DNA of 64,000 bases from Pseudomonas guariconensis. Its GTDB lineage: Bacteria > Pseudomonadota > Gammaproteobacteria > Pseudomonadales > Pseudomonadaceae. The stretch is taken from positions 62,001 through 126,000 of the forward strand of contig NZ_JADLJL010000003.1 of assembly GCF_015680235.1 (NCBI RefSeq), in the 5' to 3' direction. This document shows positions 1-8,372 of the stretch, piece after piece (position 1 is the stretch's first letter; every line of letters begins with the position of its first letter). The position numbers were made by a program, and so were the translations under genes. Under the pieces are notes generated by a model. The model was not told the DNA's origin and made no database searches. It saw only the letters and a program-made list of their open reading frames with translations.

Positions 1-13
1 CAGGAGCTTCACC

Positions 14-247
14 ATGCTAAAGATCGTCCCCGACCCACCCTACCCCACCGAACTCGCCCATTCCCTCGAAGACATCCTGATGCAAACCTCCGAATACCTG
101 GTTTGCGCCCTCTCCATCGCCCAACAGAACACCCTCACCCATCAAGCCTCATCCGCCCAGGCGCTGACCCTGGCCACGATGCATGAGATCGAGGCGGCCC
201 GCGGCATGGTGAAAATGGCGCTGAGCAAGGTTCAGGTACGCTACTGA
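14..247 (+). CDS. DUF6124 family small protein
   Basis: A 77-residue protein of unknown function. The N-terminal KIVPDPPYP segment followed by a helical body (HSLEDILMQTSEYLVCALSI) resembles the Pseudomonas DUF6124 family from memory. There is no signal peptide or membrane segment. An AGGAG ribosome site lies 7 nt before the ATG, so the start is secure although the window opens just upstream. It is followed 14 nt later by a DUF3077 gene, a pairing often seen in Pseudomonas, and the two are probably co-transcribed. No biochemical role can be read from the sequence. Confidence 0.75.
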   Translation: MLKIVPDPPYPTELAHSLEDILMQTSEYLVCALSIAQQNTLTHQASSAQALTLATMHEIEAARGMVKMALSKVQVRY

Positions 248-261
248 CAAGGAGGATTACG

Positions 262-519
262 ATGACGAGCAAGACGGTAGGCGTCACCTGTTTTGGCTAT
301 GGCACAGGTGATGCGCCCTTGTTTCGGGTGGAACCGGGACAGGACGCGATCCTCGCGTTGGACCAAGCCTCAGCGATGCTTCAATGCGTTCGGCGGATGA
401 CGCTGCTGGCGGCAACCGATGGCGAGGCAGACCTCGGCTGGGCGGCACATCTGCTCAGCGACATGGCCAAGGCGATCATGGACGACGTGGAAATTGGGCG
501 GCAGCGTACACAGCCATAG
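262..519 (+). CDS. DUF3077 family small protein
   Basis: An 85-residue protein. The stretch GDAPLFRVEPGQDAILALDQ followed by a Leu/Cys-rich helix is characteristic of DUF3077 proteins, which are frequent in multiple copies in P. putida genomes. AAGGAGG stands 6 nt before the ATG. The gene directly follows the DUF6124 gene and probably shares its transcript. Function is unknown; the lack of a signal peptide suggests a cytoplasmic protein. Confidence 0.8.
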   Translation: MTSKTVGVTCFGYGTGDAPLFRVEPGQDAILALDQASAMLQCVRRMTLLAATDGEADLGWAAHLLSDMAKAIMDDVEIGRQRTQP

Positions 520-564
520 CCCACCGCCGGATAAGCCCGCCCTCATAGAACGATGCACGAAACC

Positions 565-655
565 CTGTGGGAGCGGGCTTGTCCCGCGATTAGCCGAGCC
601 CGATGTCTCCATCGCCTGACACGGGCTTCGCCCTTGATCGCGGGACAAGTCGGAC
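565..655. repeat. REP pair in the 520-858 intergenic gap
   Basis: Two inverted REP cores (GTGGGAGCGGGCTTGTCCCG at 567-586 and the complementary-type GATCGCGGGACAAGTC at 636-651) flank a short spacer containing CCATCGCCTG and GGGCTTCGCCC. The same arrangement recurs near 7736-7824. The rest of the gap (656-858) holds one copy of CAGCGCTAGCCGCTTGTTC (681-699), also found at 49248 and 26049, and the leader of the next gene. No coding potential is convincing here. Confidence 0.8.
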
Positions 656-858
656 CGCCGCACCGCCGCACACAGCGGATCAGCGCTAGCCGCTTGTTCT
701 CTGCATGACAGGGCTGGGTGATCTCCATAGGAGCAGTGCAAAGGTCGAGCATTGGCCTTCGATCAAGCTGATCTTCTCAACACGAGATAACGGTACACAG
801 GCCCTCAAGTTCAACGATGTATCCTAGAAGTAAGCCCCACTTATCCAAGGCATACCCC

Positions 859-1338
859 ATGAAGCTGACACACCGCCCCGTGCGCCACGACGATATCGCC
901 GCCATCTGTTGCTTCCCGCAAGGTGCGGACGAACTGTTCTACATGTTCCCCAAGGCCACCTACCCGCTCACGCCGGACCAACTGAGCGATGCCATTGCCC
1001 AGCGCAGCGGCTCGACGGTGATCGAAGGTGATGGCGTGGTGCTGGGCTTTGCCAATTTCTACAAGGCCGAGCACGGTGGCGTATGTGCATTGGGCAATGT
1101 GGTGGTCGCTCCCGCCGCGCGTGGCCGTGGCGTAGCACGCTACCTGGTGCAATGCATGATCGACTTGGCCCGCGAACAGTTCGCCGCGCGGGAGGTGTGG
1201 GTGTCGTGCTTCAACCACAACACGGCGGGGCTGCTGCTTTATCCACAGTTGGGGTTCGTGCCGTTCGGCATCGAGGAACGGCAGGCACCGGATGGCAGCC
1301 GGGTCGCGCTGGTGCAGATGAGTCAAAGATTCACATGA
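859..1338 (+). CDS. GNAT family N-acetyltransferase
   Basis: A 159-residue protein with the GNAT fold: N-terminal MKLTHRPVRHDDIAAIC, a central beta strand GNVVVAPAARGRGVARYL carrying the acetyl-CoA pyrophosphate loop (R-G-R-G-V-A), and a C-terminal NHNTAGLLLYPQLGFVPFG typical of motif B. GNAT enzymes transfer an acetyl group from acetyl-CoA to an amine; the acceptor cannot be predicted. The ATG at 859 is preferred over upstream starts because homology-like sequence begins there. It is monocistronic and converges on the toxin-antitoxin pair. Confidence 0.88.
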   Translation: MKLTHRPVRHDDIAAICCFPQGADELFYMFPKATYPLTPDQLSDAIAQRSGSTVIEGDGVVLGFANFYKAEHGGVCALGNVVVAPAARGRGVARYLVQCMIDLAREQFAAREVWVSCFNHNTAGLLLYPQLGFVPFGIEERQAPDGSRVALVQMSQRFT

Positions 1339-1346
1339 GCAGGTCG

Positions 1347-1643
1347 TCAGCGTGATACGGAATGAGGCTGTGCAAAAAGGTCGATTCCCAATGCACGAAC
1401 GACCCTCAGAATGGTATCGAAGCGAGGCTTGGCACCTGGCGTAAGCGCCTTGTAAAGGCTCTCACGCCCCAGGCCGCTGTTTGCTGCAATTTCGGACATT
1501 CCCCGCGCCCTGGCGATATGTCCGAGAGCACGGATGATTTCATCACTTTCACCATCGGCCAGCACCTGGCTCAGGTACTCACTGATTGCCTCATCGCTGT
1601 CCAGCAATGTAGCCATATCAAAAGGGATCAGTTTCTCTGTCAT
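1347..1643 (-). CDS. Addiction-module antidote (HigA-like antitoxin)
   Basis: A 98-residue protein with a Cro/C1-type helix-turn-helix (ARGMSEIAANSGLGRESLYKAL) and the tail PRFDTILRVVRALGIDL typical of the probable addiction module antidote family. It should bind and neutralise the adjacent toxin and repress the operon. Its ATG overlaps the toxin stop codon by 4 nt (ATGA), so translation is probably coupled. Toxin-before-antitoxin order matches HigBA-type systems. Known for the family: a cytoplasmic, labile protein. Inferred: autoregulation through the palindrome at 1950-1965. Confidence 0.88.
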   Translation of the reverse strand: MTEKLIPFDMATLLDSDEAISEYLSQVLADGESDEIIRALGHIARARGMSEIAANSGLGRESLYKALTPGAKPRFDTILRVVRALGIDLFAQPHSVSR

Positions 1644-1948
1644 TTCATCTCCTTCGCGAGCTGCCTGGCTTGGAGGATATCGGAGGCCTGAGAGGACTTA
1701 TCCCCACCTGCCAGCAGGAGGATCAGCCGACCCGCCTTGCAGGTGAAATAGATTCGATAGCCAGCAGCAACATCGATACGCAACTCGCTGAGGCCGCCTC
1801 CGAGCGACTTCACGTCACCCAGATTTCCCATTGCTACCCTTTCTATTCGGCGACCTATAGCCACCTTCGCCCTCAAGTTCCTTAATCCAGCCAACCATAG
1901 AGCAAAGCGCTTCGTCTGCTCGACGTCATAGATCACCACGGCCTCCAT
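1640..1948 (-). CDS. RelE/ParE-superfamily toxin (HigB-like)
   Basis: A 102-residue basic protein with the small RelE/ParE fold of the putative addiction module killer family: an early helix with FALWLAGLRNLRAKVAIGRRI, then LGDVKSLGGGLSELRI, then GYRIYFTCKAGRLILLLAGGDKSSQ. Related proteins are ribosome-dependent mRNA interferases or gyrase poisons; which applies here is not visible. It is the first gene of a two-gene operon with its antitoxin. The ATG lies 1 nt from a perfect inverted repeat that also contains the AGGA ribosome site, so bound repressor should hide the ribosome site. Confidence 0.88.
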   Translation of the reverse strand: MEAVVIYDVEQTKRFALWLAGLRNLRAKVAIGRRIERVAMGNLGDVKSLGGGLSELRIDVAAGYRIYFTCKAGRLILLLAGGDKSSQASDILQARQLAKEMK

Positions 1949-1949
1949 C

Positions 1950-1965
1950 GTATCCTAATGGATAC
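1950..1965 (-). promoter_or_regulatory. Palindromic operator of the toxin-antitoxin operon
   Basis: GTATCCTAATGGATAC is a perfect 6+6 inverted repeat with a 4-nt centre, placed immediately upstream of the toxin ATG. Its right arm read on the minus strand carries AGGA, the likely Shine-Dalgarno sequence. Such repeats are the usual binding sites for the antitoxin HTH. Function is inferred from position and symmetry. Confidence 0.6.
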
Positions 1966-2096
1966 AAAGCAACAAGATTTGGAAGCGGTTCACTCTGGCA
2001 AGCGCTTCAGCGATGAGATAGCCAGTGCGGTCCCACGATTGGGTCAGCTTTATCGTCGCAGTTCGAGAGACAACAGATAGCGAGCGCTACGCGCTC

Positions 2097-2193
2097 GATC
2101 GCGGGGCAAGCCCGCTCCCACACAGGCGCTTCGAGAGCGGCATCGTACCTGTAGGAGCGGCCTTGTGCCGCGAAAGGGCCGCAAGGCGGCCCC
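2097..2193. repeat. REP element plus GC hairpin downstream of the ABC permease gene
   Basis: A REP core (GCGGGGCAAGCCCGCTCCCA, 2101-2120) is followed by GTAGGAGCGGCCTTGTGCCG at 2151-2170 and a GGGCCGC/GCGGCCC hairpin. The second motif recurs at 38585, 49300 and, inverted, at 60036. Both lie just past the stop of a minus-strand gene at 2202, so the GC hairpin may help end that transcript although no long T-run follows. Confidence 0.75.
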
Positions 2194-2201
2194 TGGGATG
2201 A

Positions 2202-2969
2202 TCAGGCGCGCACGTACCGCTGGCGCAGCATGTCGCTGAAGGCATCCACCAGCAACACCAGCACCAGCATGCCGATGATCACGGTGCTGGCCTGGGCTTC
2301 CTGGAACAGGCTCAGCGTGGTGTAGAGCATCTGCCCCAACCCACCCGCACCCACGAAGCCAAGCACGCTGGCCATGCGGATGTTGTTCTCCCAGCGGTAG
2401 AGGCTGTAGGCAAGCAGTTGCGGCCAAAGGTTGGGCAACGTTCCAAAGCAGAACGCCGCGGCCTGGCTGCCACCTTGCAGGCGGATGGCGGCGGCAGGCT
2501 CGGTGGGGGCGTTCTCCAGGGCCTCGGCGAACAGGCGGCCCAACACACCAGCGGTATGCAGGGCCAGGGCCAGGGTGCCGGCATTGGGCCCCAGGCCTGC
2601 GGCAAGCACGGTCAGGGCGGCCCAGACCAGCTCAGGGATTGCACGCAGGGCATTGAGCAGCAACCGCGCAGCGCCCTGCAATGGCCAGCCGAAGCGGCCC
2701 GCGGCCGGCAGTGCCAGCAGCAGGCCGAGCACCATCGCCAGCAGGGTCCCGAGCCCGGACATGGCCAGGGTCTCCAGTGCGCCCTTGCCTACAGCCCGCA
2801 GGTGCTCGGCGGACAGGTCCGGGCTCAGGAAGTGGTGGGCATATTCGCCCATCTGCGCCAGCCCGCCATTGCCCACCACCGACGCCATGTCCAACTCGAG
2901 GTAGCCGAACGACGCCACCACGGCGGCGAAAATCGCGACGACCACCAACAGGTTGATCACCCGGTTCAT
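2202..2969 (-). CDS. ABC transporter permease, PhnE-like (second permease)
   Basis: A 255-residue inner-membrane permease. After an N-terminal membrane anchor it has the binding-protein-dependent transport fold, with LETLAMSGLGTLLAMVLGLLLALPAA, then RAIPELVWAALTV, and the coupling region ASVLGFVGAGGLGQMLYTT, the signature seen in phosphonate-type PhnE permeases. The ATG at 2969 overlaps the stop of the upstream permease by 4 nt, so longer starts are unlikely. It is last in a four-gene importer operon. Substrate is inferred from context: the operon is divergent from selD-mnmH, which points to an oxyanion of selenium rather than phosphonate. Confidence 0.87.
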   Translation of the reverse strand: MNRVINLLVVVAIFAAVVASFGYLELDMASVVGNGGLAQMGEYAHHFLSPDLSAEHLRAVGKGALETLAMSGLGTLLAMVLGLLLALPAAGRFGWPLQGAARLLLNALRAIPELVWAALTVLAAGLGPNAGTLALALHTAGVLGRLFAEALENAPTEPAAAIRLQGGSQAAAFCFGTLPNLWPQLLAYSLYRWENNIRMASVLGFVGAGGLGQMLYTTLSLFQEAQASTVIIGMLVLVLLVDAFSDMLRQRYVRA

Positions 2970-3793
2970 GCCAGCCTCCCCCGCAGCACGCGGCTGAGCA
3001 GGTCGGCCAGCATCACCAGCACCAGGAACGCCAACAGCATGCTCGCCACCTCGGCCCCGGCGAACATGCGCATCGACAGGTCGATCTGCTGCCCCAGCCC
3101 GCCGGCACCGACGAAGCCCATCACCACCGAGGCGCGCACGGCACATTCCCAGCGGTAGACGGTATAGGAGACCACCTCCGCCGCCGCCCCCGGCAGGATG
3201 CCGTAGAAGAACGCCGTAAGCCGACCACTACCCGCCTGCAATAAGGCATGTGCCGGGCGCTGGTCCACCGATTCGAAGATCTCCGCATAAACCTTGCCCA
3301 GCATGCCGGCATAGGTGATGGCGATGGCCAGCACCCCAGCGGTCGGCCCCAGGCCCACGGCACGAACGAACAGCAACGCCCAGACGATTTCCGGCACGCT
3401 GCGCAGGAACACCAGCAGCCCGCGCACCGGCAGGCGCAGCAGCCGTGACCCCAACCCAGGGCGCCCACCCCGGGAGGCCGCGCGCAGCGACAGCGCGCGG
3501 CTGGCCAGCAGGCTGGTCGGCACCGCCAGCAGCCAGGCCAGGGCCATGCCGGCGGTGGCCACGGCCAGGGTCTGCAAGGTGGCCTCGAACAACAGCGAGA
3601 GGAAGTCGGCATCATGGGCCGGTGGCCAGAACCCACTGGCGAAACTGGCCATCTGTTGACGGTTTTCGGCCTGCAGCAGCACGCCTGGGTTCAGCTCGCT
3701 CAGGTGCAAGCCTGGCCATAACACGGCCAGGGCGAGCAGGGTCAGCAACAACCGGGGCCAAGCCGCCGGGTCGCGGGCGTCGGCCTTCAGCAT
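2966..3793 (-). CDS. ABC transporter permease, PhnE-like (first permease)
   Basis: A 275-residue permease with membrane segments at the N-terminus (LLLTLLALAVLWPGLHL), mid-protein (LQTLAVATAGMALAWLLAVPTSLLA) and C-terminus (LLAFLVLVMLADLLSRVL), and the coupling loop VVMGFVGAGGLGQQIDLS typical of PhnE. It is paralogous to the next permease, so the transporter probably works as a heterodimer. Its start overlaps the end of the ATPase gene by 7 nt and its stop overlaps the second permease by 4 nt, indicating tight translational coupling. Confidence 0.87.
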   Translation of the reverse strand: MLKADARDPAAWPRLLLTLLALAVLWPGLHLSELNPGVLLQAENRQQMASFASGFWPPAHDADFLSLLFEATLQTLAVATAGMALAWLLAVPTSLLASRALSLRAASRGGRPGLGSRLLRLPVRGLLVFLRSVPEIVWALLFVRAVGLGPTAGVLAIAITYAGMLGKVYAEIFESVDQRPAHALLQAGSGRLTAFFYGILPGAAAEVVSYTVYRWECAVRASVVMGFVGAGGLGQQIDLSMRMFAGAEVASMLLAFLVLVMLADLLSRVLRGRLA

Positions 3794-4581
3794 CGTGGTA
3801 TCTGTACCGTCAAGGTCGGGCCCGGCGACGGCGGCGAGCTCAACTGCTCGTTGGCATAAAGCGCGTCGAGCAGGCTTTCGGTGACCGCCTGGGCCGGGCA
3901 GTCGAATGCCACCTGGCCGTCGCGGATACCCACCACCCGAGGGAAATGCGCCAGCGCCAGCTCCACCGCATGCAGGCTGGCCACCAGCGTTACGCCGTTG
4001 GCCTGGGCATGGCGGTTGAGCAGTGCCAGGCTGTGTTCGGCGAGTACCGGGTCCATGGCCGACACAGGTTCGTCGGCCAGCAAGACGTCAGGCCGCTGAT
4101 ACAGCGCGCGGGCGATGCCGACGCGCTGCAGCTGGCCGCCGGAGAGCTGGCCGCACTGGACGAACAGTTTGTCCGCCAGGCCCAGTTCAGCCAGGGCCTG
4201 TTGCGCACCGGGCACATCGGTCGGGTAGACCAGGTTGAGCAGGCCGCGCAACGTGCCCCACTGCCCCAGCCGCCCGGCCAGCACCGCAGTGACCACACGC
4301 TGGCGTGGCGGCAAGGGCGGTGCCTGGTGCACCAGCCCCACGCGCGCGCGCAGGCGTTGCCGGGCCCCGGCCGACAGCGCCCAGGGCTGTTCGCCGAGCA
4401 GCTCCAGGCGCCCGACACTGGGCTCGATGGCGGTCGCCATCACGTGCAGCAGGCTGGACTTGCCGGCCCCCGAGGGGCCGATGATCGCAACCCGCTCGCC
4501 CTTGTCGATACGCAGGCTCACCGCATCGAGTGCGCGGACCTGGCCATGGCGCAGGCCCACACCGTGCAGATGGATAGTCAC
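3787..4581 (-). CDS. ABC transporter ATP-binding protein, PhnC-like
   Basis: A 264-residue ATPase with Walker [10 protein letters not shown] near residues 35-43, the ABC signature [15 protein letters not shown], Walker [13 protein letters not shown] and the switch histidine in [10 protein letters not shown]. It energises import by the two permeases. Sequence style is that of PhnC-type ATPases of phosphonate, phosphite and related importers. It overlaps the binding-protein stop by 4 nt. Assignment to selenium uptake rests on neighbourhood only. Confidence 0.9.
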   Translation of the reverse strand: MTIHLHGVGLRHGQVRALDAVSLRIDKGERVAIIGPSGAGKSSLLHVMATAIEPSVGRLELLGEQPWALSAGARQRLRARVGLVHQAPPLPPRQRVVTAVLAGRLGQWGTLRGLLNLVYPTDVPGAQQALAELGLADKLFVQCGQLSGGQLQRVGIARALYQRPDVLLADEPVSAMDPVLAEHSLALLNRHAQANGVTLVASLHAVELALAHFPRVVGIRDGQVAFDCPAQAVTESLLDALYANEQLSSPPSPGPTLTVQIPRC

Positions 4582-5432
4582 TTGAGCAGACCGGCCTCGC
4601 GTGCCGCTTGCTCGGTGCCTACGTAGTTCTCCGGCTTGGTTTCGATGAAGCGGCTGGCGGCCTGCAGGTCAAGGATCGCCTTGTGCTCCGGGTTGGCCGG
4701 GTCCAGCGCGAGGAAGGCCGCCTTGATCTTTTCCTTCAAGGCCGGGTCCATGTTGCCGCGCACGGTCCAGTTGTAGTCGAAGTAGGTCGGGGTGGTGGCG
4801 AAGACCTTGACCTTGTTGGTGTCGACCTTGCCAGCATCGACCAGCTTCTGCCAGACGCTGGCGTTGAGCACGCCGCCGTCGACCTTGCCGGCCTGGACCC
4901 AGGCGACGGTGGCGTCGTGGGCACCGGAGTAGGCTACACGGCTGAAGTAGCCTTCAGGCTTGATGTTGTCCTGCTTGAGCATGAAGTAGCGTGGCATCAG
5001 GCTGCCGGAGGTGGACGAGATCGAGCCGAAGGCAAACGACTTGCCCTTGAGATCGGCCAGGCTCTTCACATCCGGGTTGGCAGTGATGAACTTGGAGGTG
5101 AACTGGGCGTCCTGCTCACGCTGCACCAGTGGCGTGGCGGTCGGGTCCTTCAGGTGCACCTGGACGAAGGTGAAGCCGCCCAGCCAGGCCATGTCCAGGC
5201 GGTTGGACGCCAACGACTCGACCACCGCCGGGTAGTCGGCCACCGGTACGAACTTCACGTCCATGCCCAATTGCTTGGAGAGGTATTCCCCCAGTGGCTT
5301 GAACTTGCGCAGCAGTTCGGTCGGCGCCTCATCGGGGATGGCGCTCACCCGCAGGGTATCTGCAGCCTGGGCAATGACGGCACAGCAGGACAGCACGAGG
5401 CCGGCGGCGACCGCCAGGGGACGTTTGAGCAT
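4578..5432 (-). CDS. Periplasmic substrate-binding protein, putative selenate/selenite type
   Basis: A 284-residue protein with a Sec signal peptide (about residues 1-23, ending AQA). It belongs to the PhnD/PtxB-like binding-protein superfamily: [32 protein letters not shown] and the oxyanion loop [17 protein letters not shown] clade of this superfamily is annotated as putative selenate ABC transporter binding proteins because its genes sit beside selD; this gene is divergent from selD with 123 nt between them. First gene of the importer operon. Phosphonate or phosphite binding cannot be excluded from sequence alone. Confidence 0.85.
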   Translation of the reverse strand: MLKRPLAVAAGLVLSCCAVIAQAADTLRVSAIPDEAPTELLRKFKPLGEYLSKQLGMDVKFVPVADYPAVVESLASNRLDMAWLGGFTFVQVHLKDPTATPLVQREQDAQFTSKFITANPDVKSLADLKGKSFAFGSISSTSGSLMPRYFMLKQDNIKPEGYFSRVAYSGAHDATVAWVQAGKVDGGVLNASVWQKLVDAGKVDTNKVKVFATTPTYFDYNWTVRGNMDPALKEKIKAAFLALDPANPEHKAILDLQAASRFIETKPENYVGTEQAAREAGLLK

Positions 5433-5487
5433 GGGATTCTCCGGTTCAATAGCGGGGAAAGGGCCGGCGACGCGCCGACGGAGGGGA

Positions 5488-5528
5488 ATTATAAGAGTCG
5501 CTGGCGCAAAGGCCAGCTTTGCTACAAT
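5488..5528. promoter_or_regulatory. Divergent -10 elements between the ABC operon and selD
   Basis: The 123-bp divergent spacer has a TATAAT hexamer on the minus strand (5488-5493) facing the importer operon and TACAAT on the plus strand (5523-5528) facing selD. Neither has a good -35 at the ideal distance, so activation or weak expression is possible. Assignment is by hexamer match only. Confidence 0.4.
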
Positions 5529-5555
5529 CGCGCATCACGAAAATTCGAGGTGCGT

Positions 5556-6590
5556 ATGAGCGAACCGATTCGTCTGACCCAGTACAGCCACGGCGCCGGC
5601 TGTGGTTGCAAGATTTCTCCCAAGGTGCTGGATGTGATCCTCGCCGAGAGCGGCACCCAGGCCCTGGACCCGAAACTCTGGGTCGGCAACGCCTCGCGCG
5701 ACGACGCGGCGGTCTATGCGCTGGACGATGAGCGCGGCGTGGTCTCGACCACCGACTTCTTCATGCCCATCGTCGACGACCCGTACGACTTCGGCCGAAT
5801 CGCCGCCACCAACGCGATCAGCGACATCTATGCCATGGGCGGCGACCCGCTGATGGCCATCGCCATTCTCGGCTGGCCGGTCAACGTGCTACCGCCCGAG
5901 GTGGCCCGCGAAGTGATCCGTGGAGGCCGCGCCGTATGCGCCGAGGCGGGCATTCCGCTGGCCGGCGGCCATTCCATCGATGCCCCCGAGCCGATCTTCG
6001 GCCTGGCCGTCACCGGCGTGGTCGGCAAGCGTCATCTCAAGCGCAACGACACTGCCAGTGCGGGCTGCCGCCTATACCTGACCAAGCCTCTGGGCATTGG
6101 CATCCTCACCACCGCAGAGAAGAAGGCCAAGCTGCGCGAGCAGGACCAGGGCCTGGCCCGCGACTGGATGTGCACCCTCAACACTCCCGGCAGCCGCTTC
6201 GGCAAGCTCGATGGAGTCAAGGCCATGACCGACGTCACCGGCTTCGGCCTGCTCGGCCACCTGGTGGAGCTGGCCGAAGGCAGCGGGCTGACCGCGCACC
6301 TGCGCTACGACGCCGTGCCACGCCTGCCCAGCGTCGAGCACTACTTGGCCGAGGGCTGCATCCCTGGCGGCACCCTGCGCAACTTCGACAGCTATGGCCA
6401 CAAGATCGGCGCCCTCACCGACGCGCAAAAGCACCTGCTGTGCGACCCGCAGACCAGCGGCGGCCTGCTGGTGGCCGTGAGCCCCGAAGGCGAGGCCGAG
6501 TTCCTCGCCGTGGCAGCGCAACTGAACCTTGCCCTCTCGCCGATCGGCGAGCTGGTCGAGCGACAGACCCACGCAGTCGAGGTGCTTTGA
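5556..6590 (+). CDS. selD: Selenide, water dikinase SelD
   Basis: A 344-residue enzyme that makes selenophosphate from selenide and ATP. The N-terminus [18 protein letters not shown] is nearly identical to that of E. coli SelD and carries the catalytic Cys and following Lys (GCGCK); the glycine-rich [12 protein letters not shown] near the C-terminus and the AIR-synthase-type core are present. The active site has Cys, not selenocysteine. The ATG at 5556 fits the family length. Its stop overlaps the mnmH start (TGATG), so selenophosphate synthesis is coupled to its user. Confidence 0.96.
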   Translation: MSEPIRLTQYSHGAGCGCKISPKVLDVILAESGTQALDPKLWVGNASRDDAAVYALDDERGVVSTTDFFMPIVDDPYDFGRIAATNAISDIYAMGGDPLMAIAILGWPVNVLPPEVAREVIRGGRAVCAEAGIPLAGGHSIDAPEPIFGLAVTGVVGKRHLKRNDTASAGCRLYLTKPLGIGILTTAEKKAKLREQDQGLARDWMCTLNTPGSRFGKLDGVKAMTDVTGFGLLGHLVELAEGSGLTAHLRYDAVPRLPSVEHYLAEGCIPGGTLRNFDSYGHKIGALTDAQKHLLCDPQTSGGLLVAVSPEGEAEFLAVAAQLNLALSPIGELVERQTHAVEVL

Positions 6591-7699
6591 TGCGCAACGA
6601 CTGCACCGATTACCGCCAGCTGTTCCTGAACGACGTGCCGATGATGGACATGCGCGCGCCGGTCGAATTCGCCAAGGGTGCCTTCCCCGGCGCCGTGAAC
6701 CTGCCGTTGATGAATGATCAGGAGCGGCAGAAGGTCGGCACCTGCTACAAGCAACAGGGCCAGGCCGCCGCCATCGCCCTGGGCCACCAGTTGGTCAGCG
6801 GGGCGACCAAACAGGCGCGCCTGGAGGCCTGGGCGGCATTCGCCAAGGCCCACCCCGAGGGCTATCTGTACTGCTTCCGCGGCGGCCTGCGCTCACAGAT
6901 CGTGCAGGGCTGGCTGAAGGATGAAGCCGGCATCCAGTACCCGAAGGTCAAAGGTGGCTACAAGGCCATGCGTAACTTCCTGCTGGGCACAACCTTGCAG
7001 GCGGTCGAGCAGTGCGACTTCGTGCTGGTGGGCGGGCTTACCGGCACGGGTAAGACCGATGTGCTGGTCCAGCTAGACAACGTGCTGGACCTGGAAGGCC
7101 ATGCCAATCACCGTGGTTCCAGCTTTGGCAAGCGCGCCACCGCGCAGCCAGCGCAGATCGATTTCGAGAACCAGCTGGCCATCGATATCCTCAAGAAGCG
7201 CGCCCGCGGCCTGCAGCAATTCGTGCTGGAAGACGAAGGACGCATCGTCGGCAGTTGCTCGGTGCCCCTGGAGCTGTACCAGGGCATGCAGCAGTACCCA
7301 CTGGTGTGGCTCGAGGACAGCTTCGAGAACCGCGTGGAACGCATCCTGCGCGACTACGTGATCAACCTGTGTGCCGAGTTCGTCGCGGTACATGGTGAAG
7401 AACAGGGGCCGACCCTGTTTGCCCAGCGCATGCTCCAGAGCATGGTCAACATCCACAAGCGTCTTGGCGGCGAGCGCTTCCAGCGGTTGTCCGCGCTGCT
7501 GGAACAGGCGCTGGACGAGCAGCTGCGCAGCGGCGACGTGGGCCTGCACCGGGGCTGGATCGAAGGCTTGCTCAACGAGTACTACGACCCGATGTACGCC
7601 TACCAGCGCGAGGCCAAGGCGAGCCGTATCGAGTTTGCCGGCGATGGCGTGGAAGTGCGGGAGTACCTGAAGGCCCGGGCCAAGCGCGAACCTCGATAG
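6590..7699 (+). CDS. mnmH: tRNA 2-selenouridine synthase MnmH (SelU)
   Basis: A 369-residue protein with an N-terminal rhodanese domain ([20 protein letters not shown]; catalytic Cys in [12 protein letters not shown] near residue 96) and a C-terminal P-loop domain ([13 protein letters not shown]). MnmH replaces sulfur of 2-thiouridine at tRNA wobble positions with selenium, via a geranylated intermediate, using selenophosphate. The start codon overlaps the selD stop by one base. With no selA or selB in this window, tRNA modification is the only selenium use visible here. Confidence 0.95.
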   Translation: MRNDCTDYRQLFLNDVPMMDMRAPVEFAKGAFPGAVNLPLMNDQERQKVGTCYKQQGQAAAIALGHQLVSGATKQARLEAWAAFAKAHPEGYLYCFRGGLRSQIVQGWLKDEAGIQYPKVKGGYKAMRNFLLGTTLQAVEQCDFVLVGGLTGTGKTDVLVQLDNVLDLEGHANHRGSSFGKRATAQPAQIDFENQLAIDILKKRARGLQQFVLEDEGRIVGSCSVPLELYQGMQQYPLVWLEDSFENRVERILRDYVINLCAEFVAVHGEEQGPTLFAQRMLQSMVNIHKRLGGERFQRLSALLEQALDEQLRSGDVGLHRGWIEGLLNEYYDPMYAYQREAKASRIEFAGDGVEVREYLKARAKREPR

Positions 7700-7710
7700 C
7701 GCTCGCAGAA

Positions 7711-7930
7711 CCTGTGGGAGCGGCGGTGCGGCGATCCGGCTTGTCCCCCGATTGGGCCGGGCCCGATATCACCATCGCCTGGCAAGGGCTTCGCCCTTGA
7801 TCGCGGGACAAGCCCGCTCCCACCCGGCCTGCGCTGTTTTCAGAGACACCGCCGTACCTGTGGGAGCTGGCTTGCCAGCGATAGGACCGGGGCAAGCAAC
7901 TCAAGACAGTTGGCTTCCACAAGGGGGCGC
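7711..7930. repeat. Composite REP cluster
   Basis: Three or more REP cores are joined by spacers that recur elsewhere in the window. One spacer (7827-7856, GCCTGCGCTGTTTTCAGAGA onward) matches, inverted, those at 19045, 19141 and 52948. Another (7892-7913, read in reverse as CCAACTGTCTTGAGTTGCTT) matches 19084-19105 and, more loosely, 25930-25951. The cluster fills the gap between mnmH and the LprI-like gene. Confidence 0.85.
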
Positions 7931-7950
7931 GACGGCGCCGCCCTGGCTTG

Positions 7951-8337
7951 TCATTGCCCCGGGCTCAGCACCCGCTCCAGCTCCGCGGCCCGCTCGCGGG
8001 TCAGATCCATCAGGCACATGCCGCTTTCGAGCTGGCGGAGAGTGCCCCCGCTTACCTGCCCATGAAACGCGCAGTTGTCGTCACGGAACTTGATCCAGGT
8101 GCGCTGCACCTCACGCAACGCCTTCTGCTGGCTTGGCTCCAGCTTGGCCATCAACTGCTTGTAGGCACGATTCAGGCGCTCATCCTGTACCTGGGTCTCG
8201 GTGACGATGCAATTGCTCATGGCCAGGGTGCTCATGGCCTTGTCCATGCACTGCGAGTAGGTCGATGACGGCGCCTGTGCTTGGGCCTGGGTGGCACAGC
8301 AGGCCAGGACGATGGCGGCCAGAGAATATCGGGTCAT
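7951..8337 (-). CDS. Secreted LprI/DUF1311-like protein
   Basis: A 128-residue protein with a Sec signal peptide (MTRYSLAAIVLACCATQAQA). The mature part has the DUF1311/LprI pattern: a Cys pair around CMDKAMSTLAMSNC, then LNRAYKQLMAKLEPSQQKAL, VQRTWIKFRDDNCAF and a C-terminal Cys before LTRERAAELE. LprI of Mycobacterium inhibits lysozyme; for this protein the role is unproven. The ATG at 8337 follows an AAGGAGCG ribosome site; upstream in-frame starts lack one. Confidence 0.82.
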   Translation of the reverse strand: MTRYSLAAIVLACCATQAQAQAPSSTYSQCMDKAMSTLAMSNCIVTETQVQDERLNRAYKQLMAKLEPSQQKALREVQRTWIKFRDDNCAFHGQVSGGTLRQLESGMCLMDLTRERAAELERVLSPGQ

Positions 8338-8372
8338 GTACGCTCCTTGTGCGTTGACATCGGGGTCAGAGC

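Noticed and set aside
370-752. Minus-strand frames over the REP pair near 600
   Set aside because: They translate palindromic repeats and lack ribosome sites.
2202-5432. Phosphonate (phnCDE) operon name
   Set aside because: No C-P lyase or phosphonatase gene is nearby, and the operon is divergent from selD-mnmH; a substrate name is therefore withheld.
4608-5555. In-frame upstream extension of selD by over 300 codons
   Set aside because: It runs antisense through the binding-protein gene, and the SelD family N-terminus begins at 5556.
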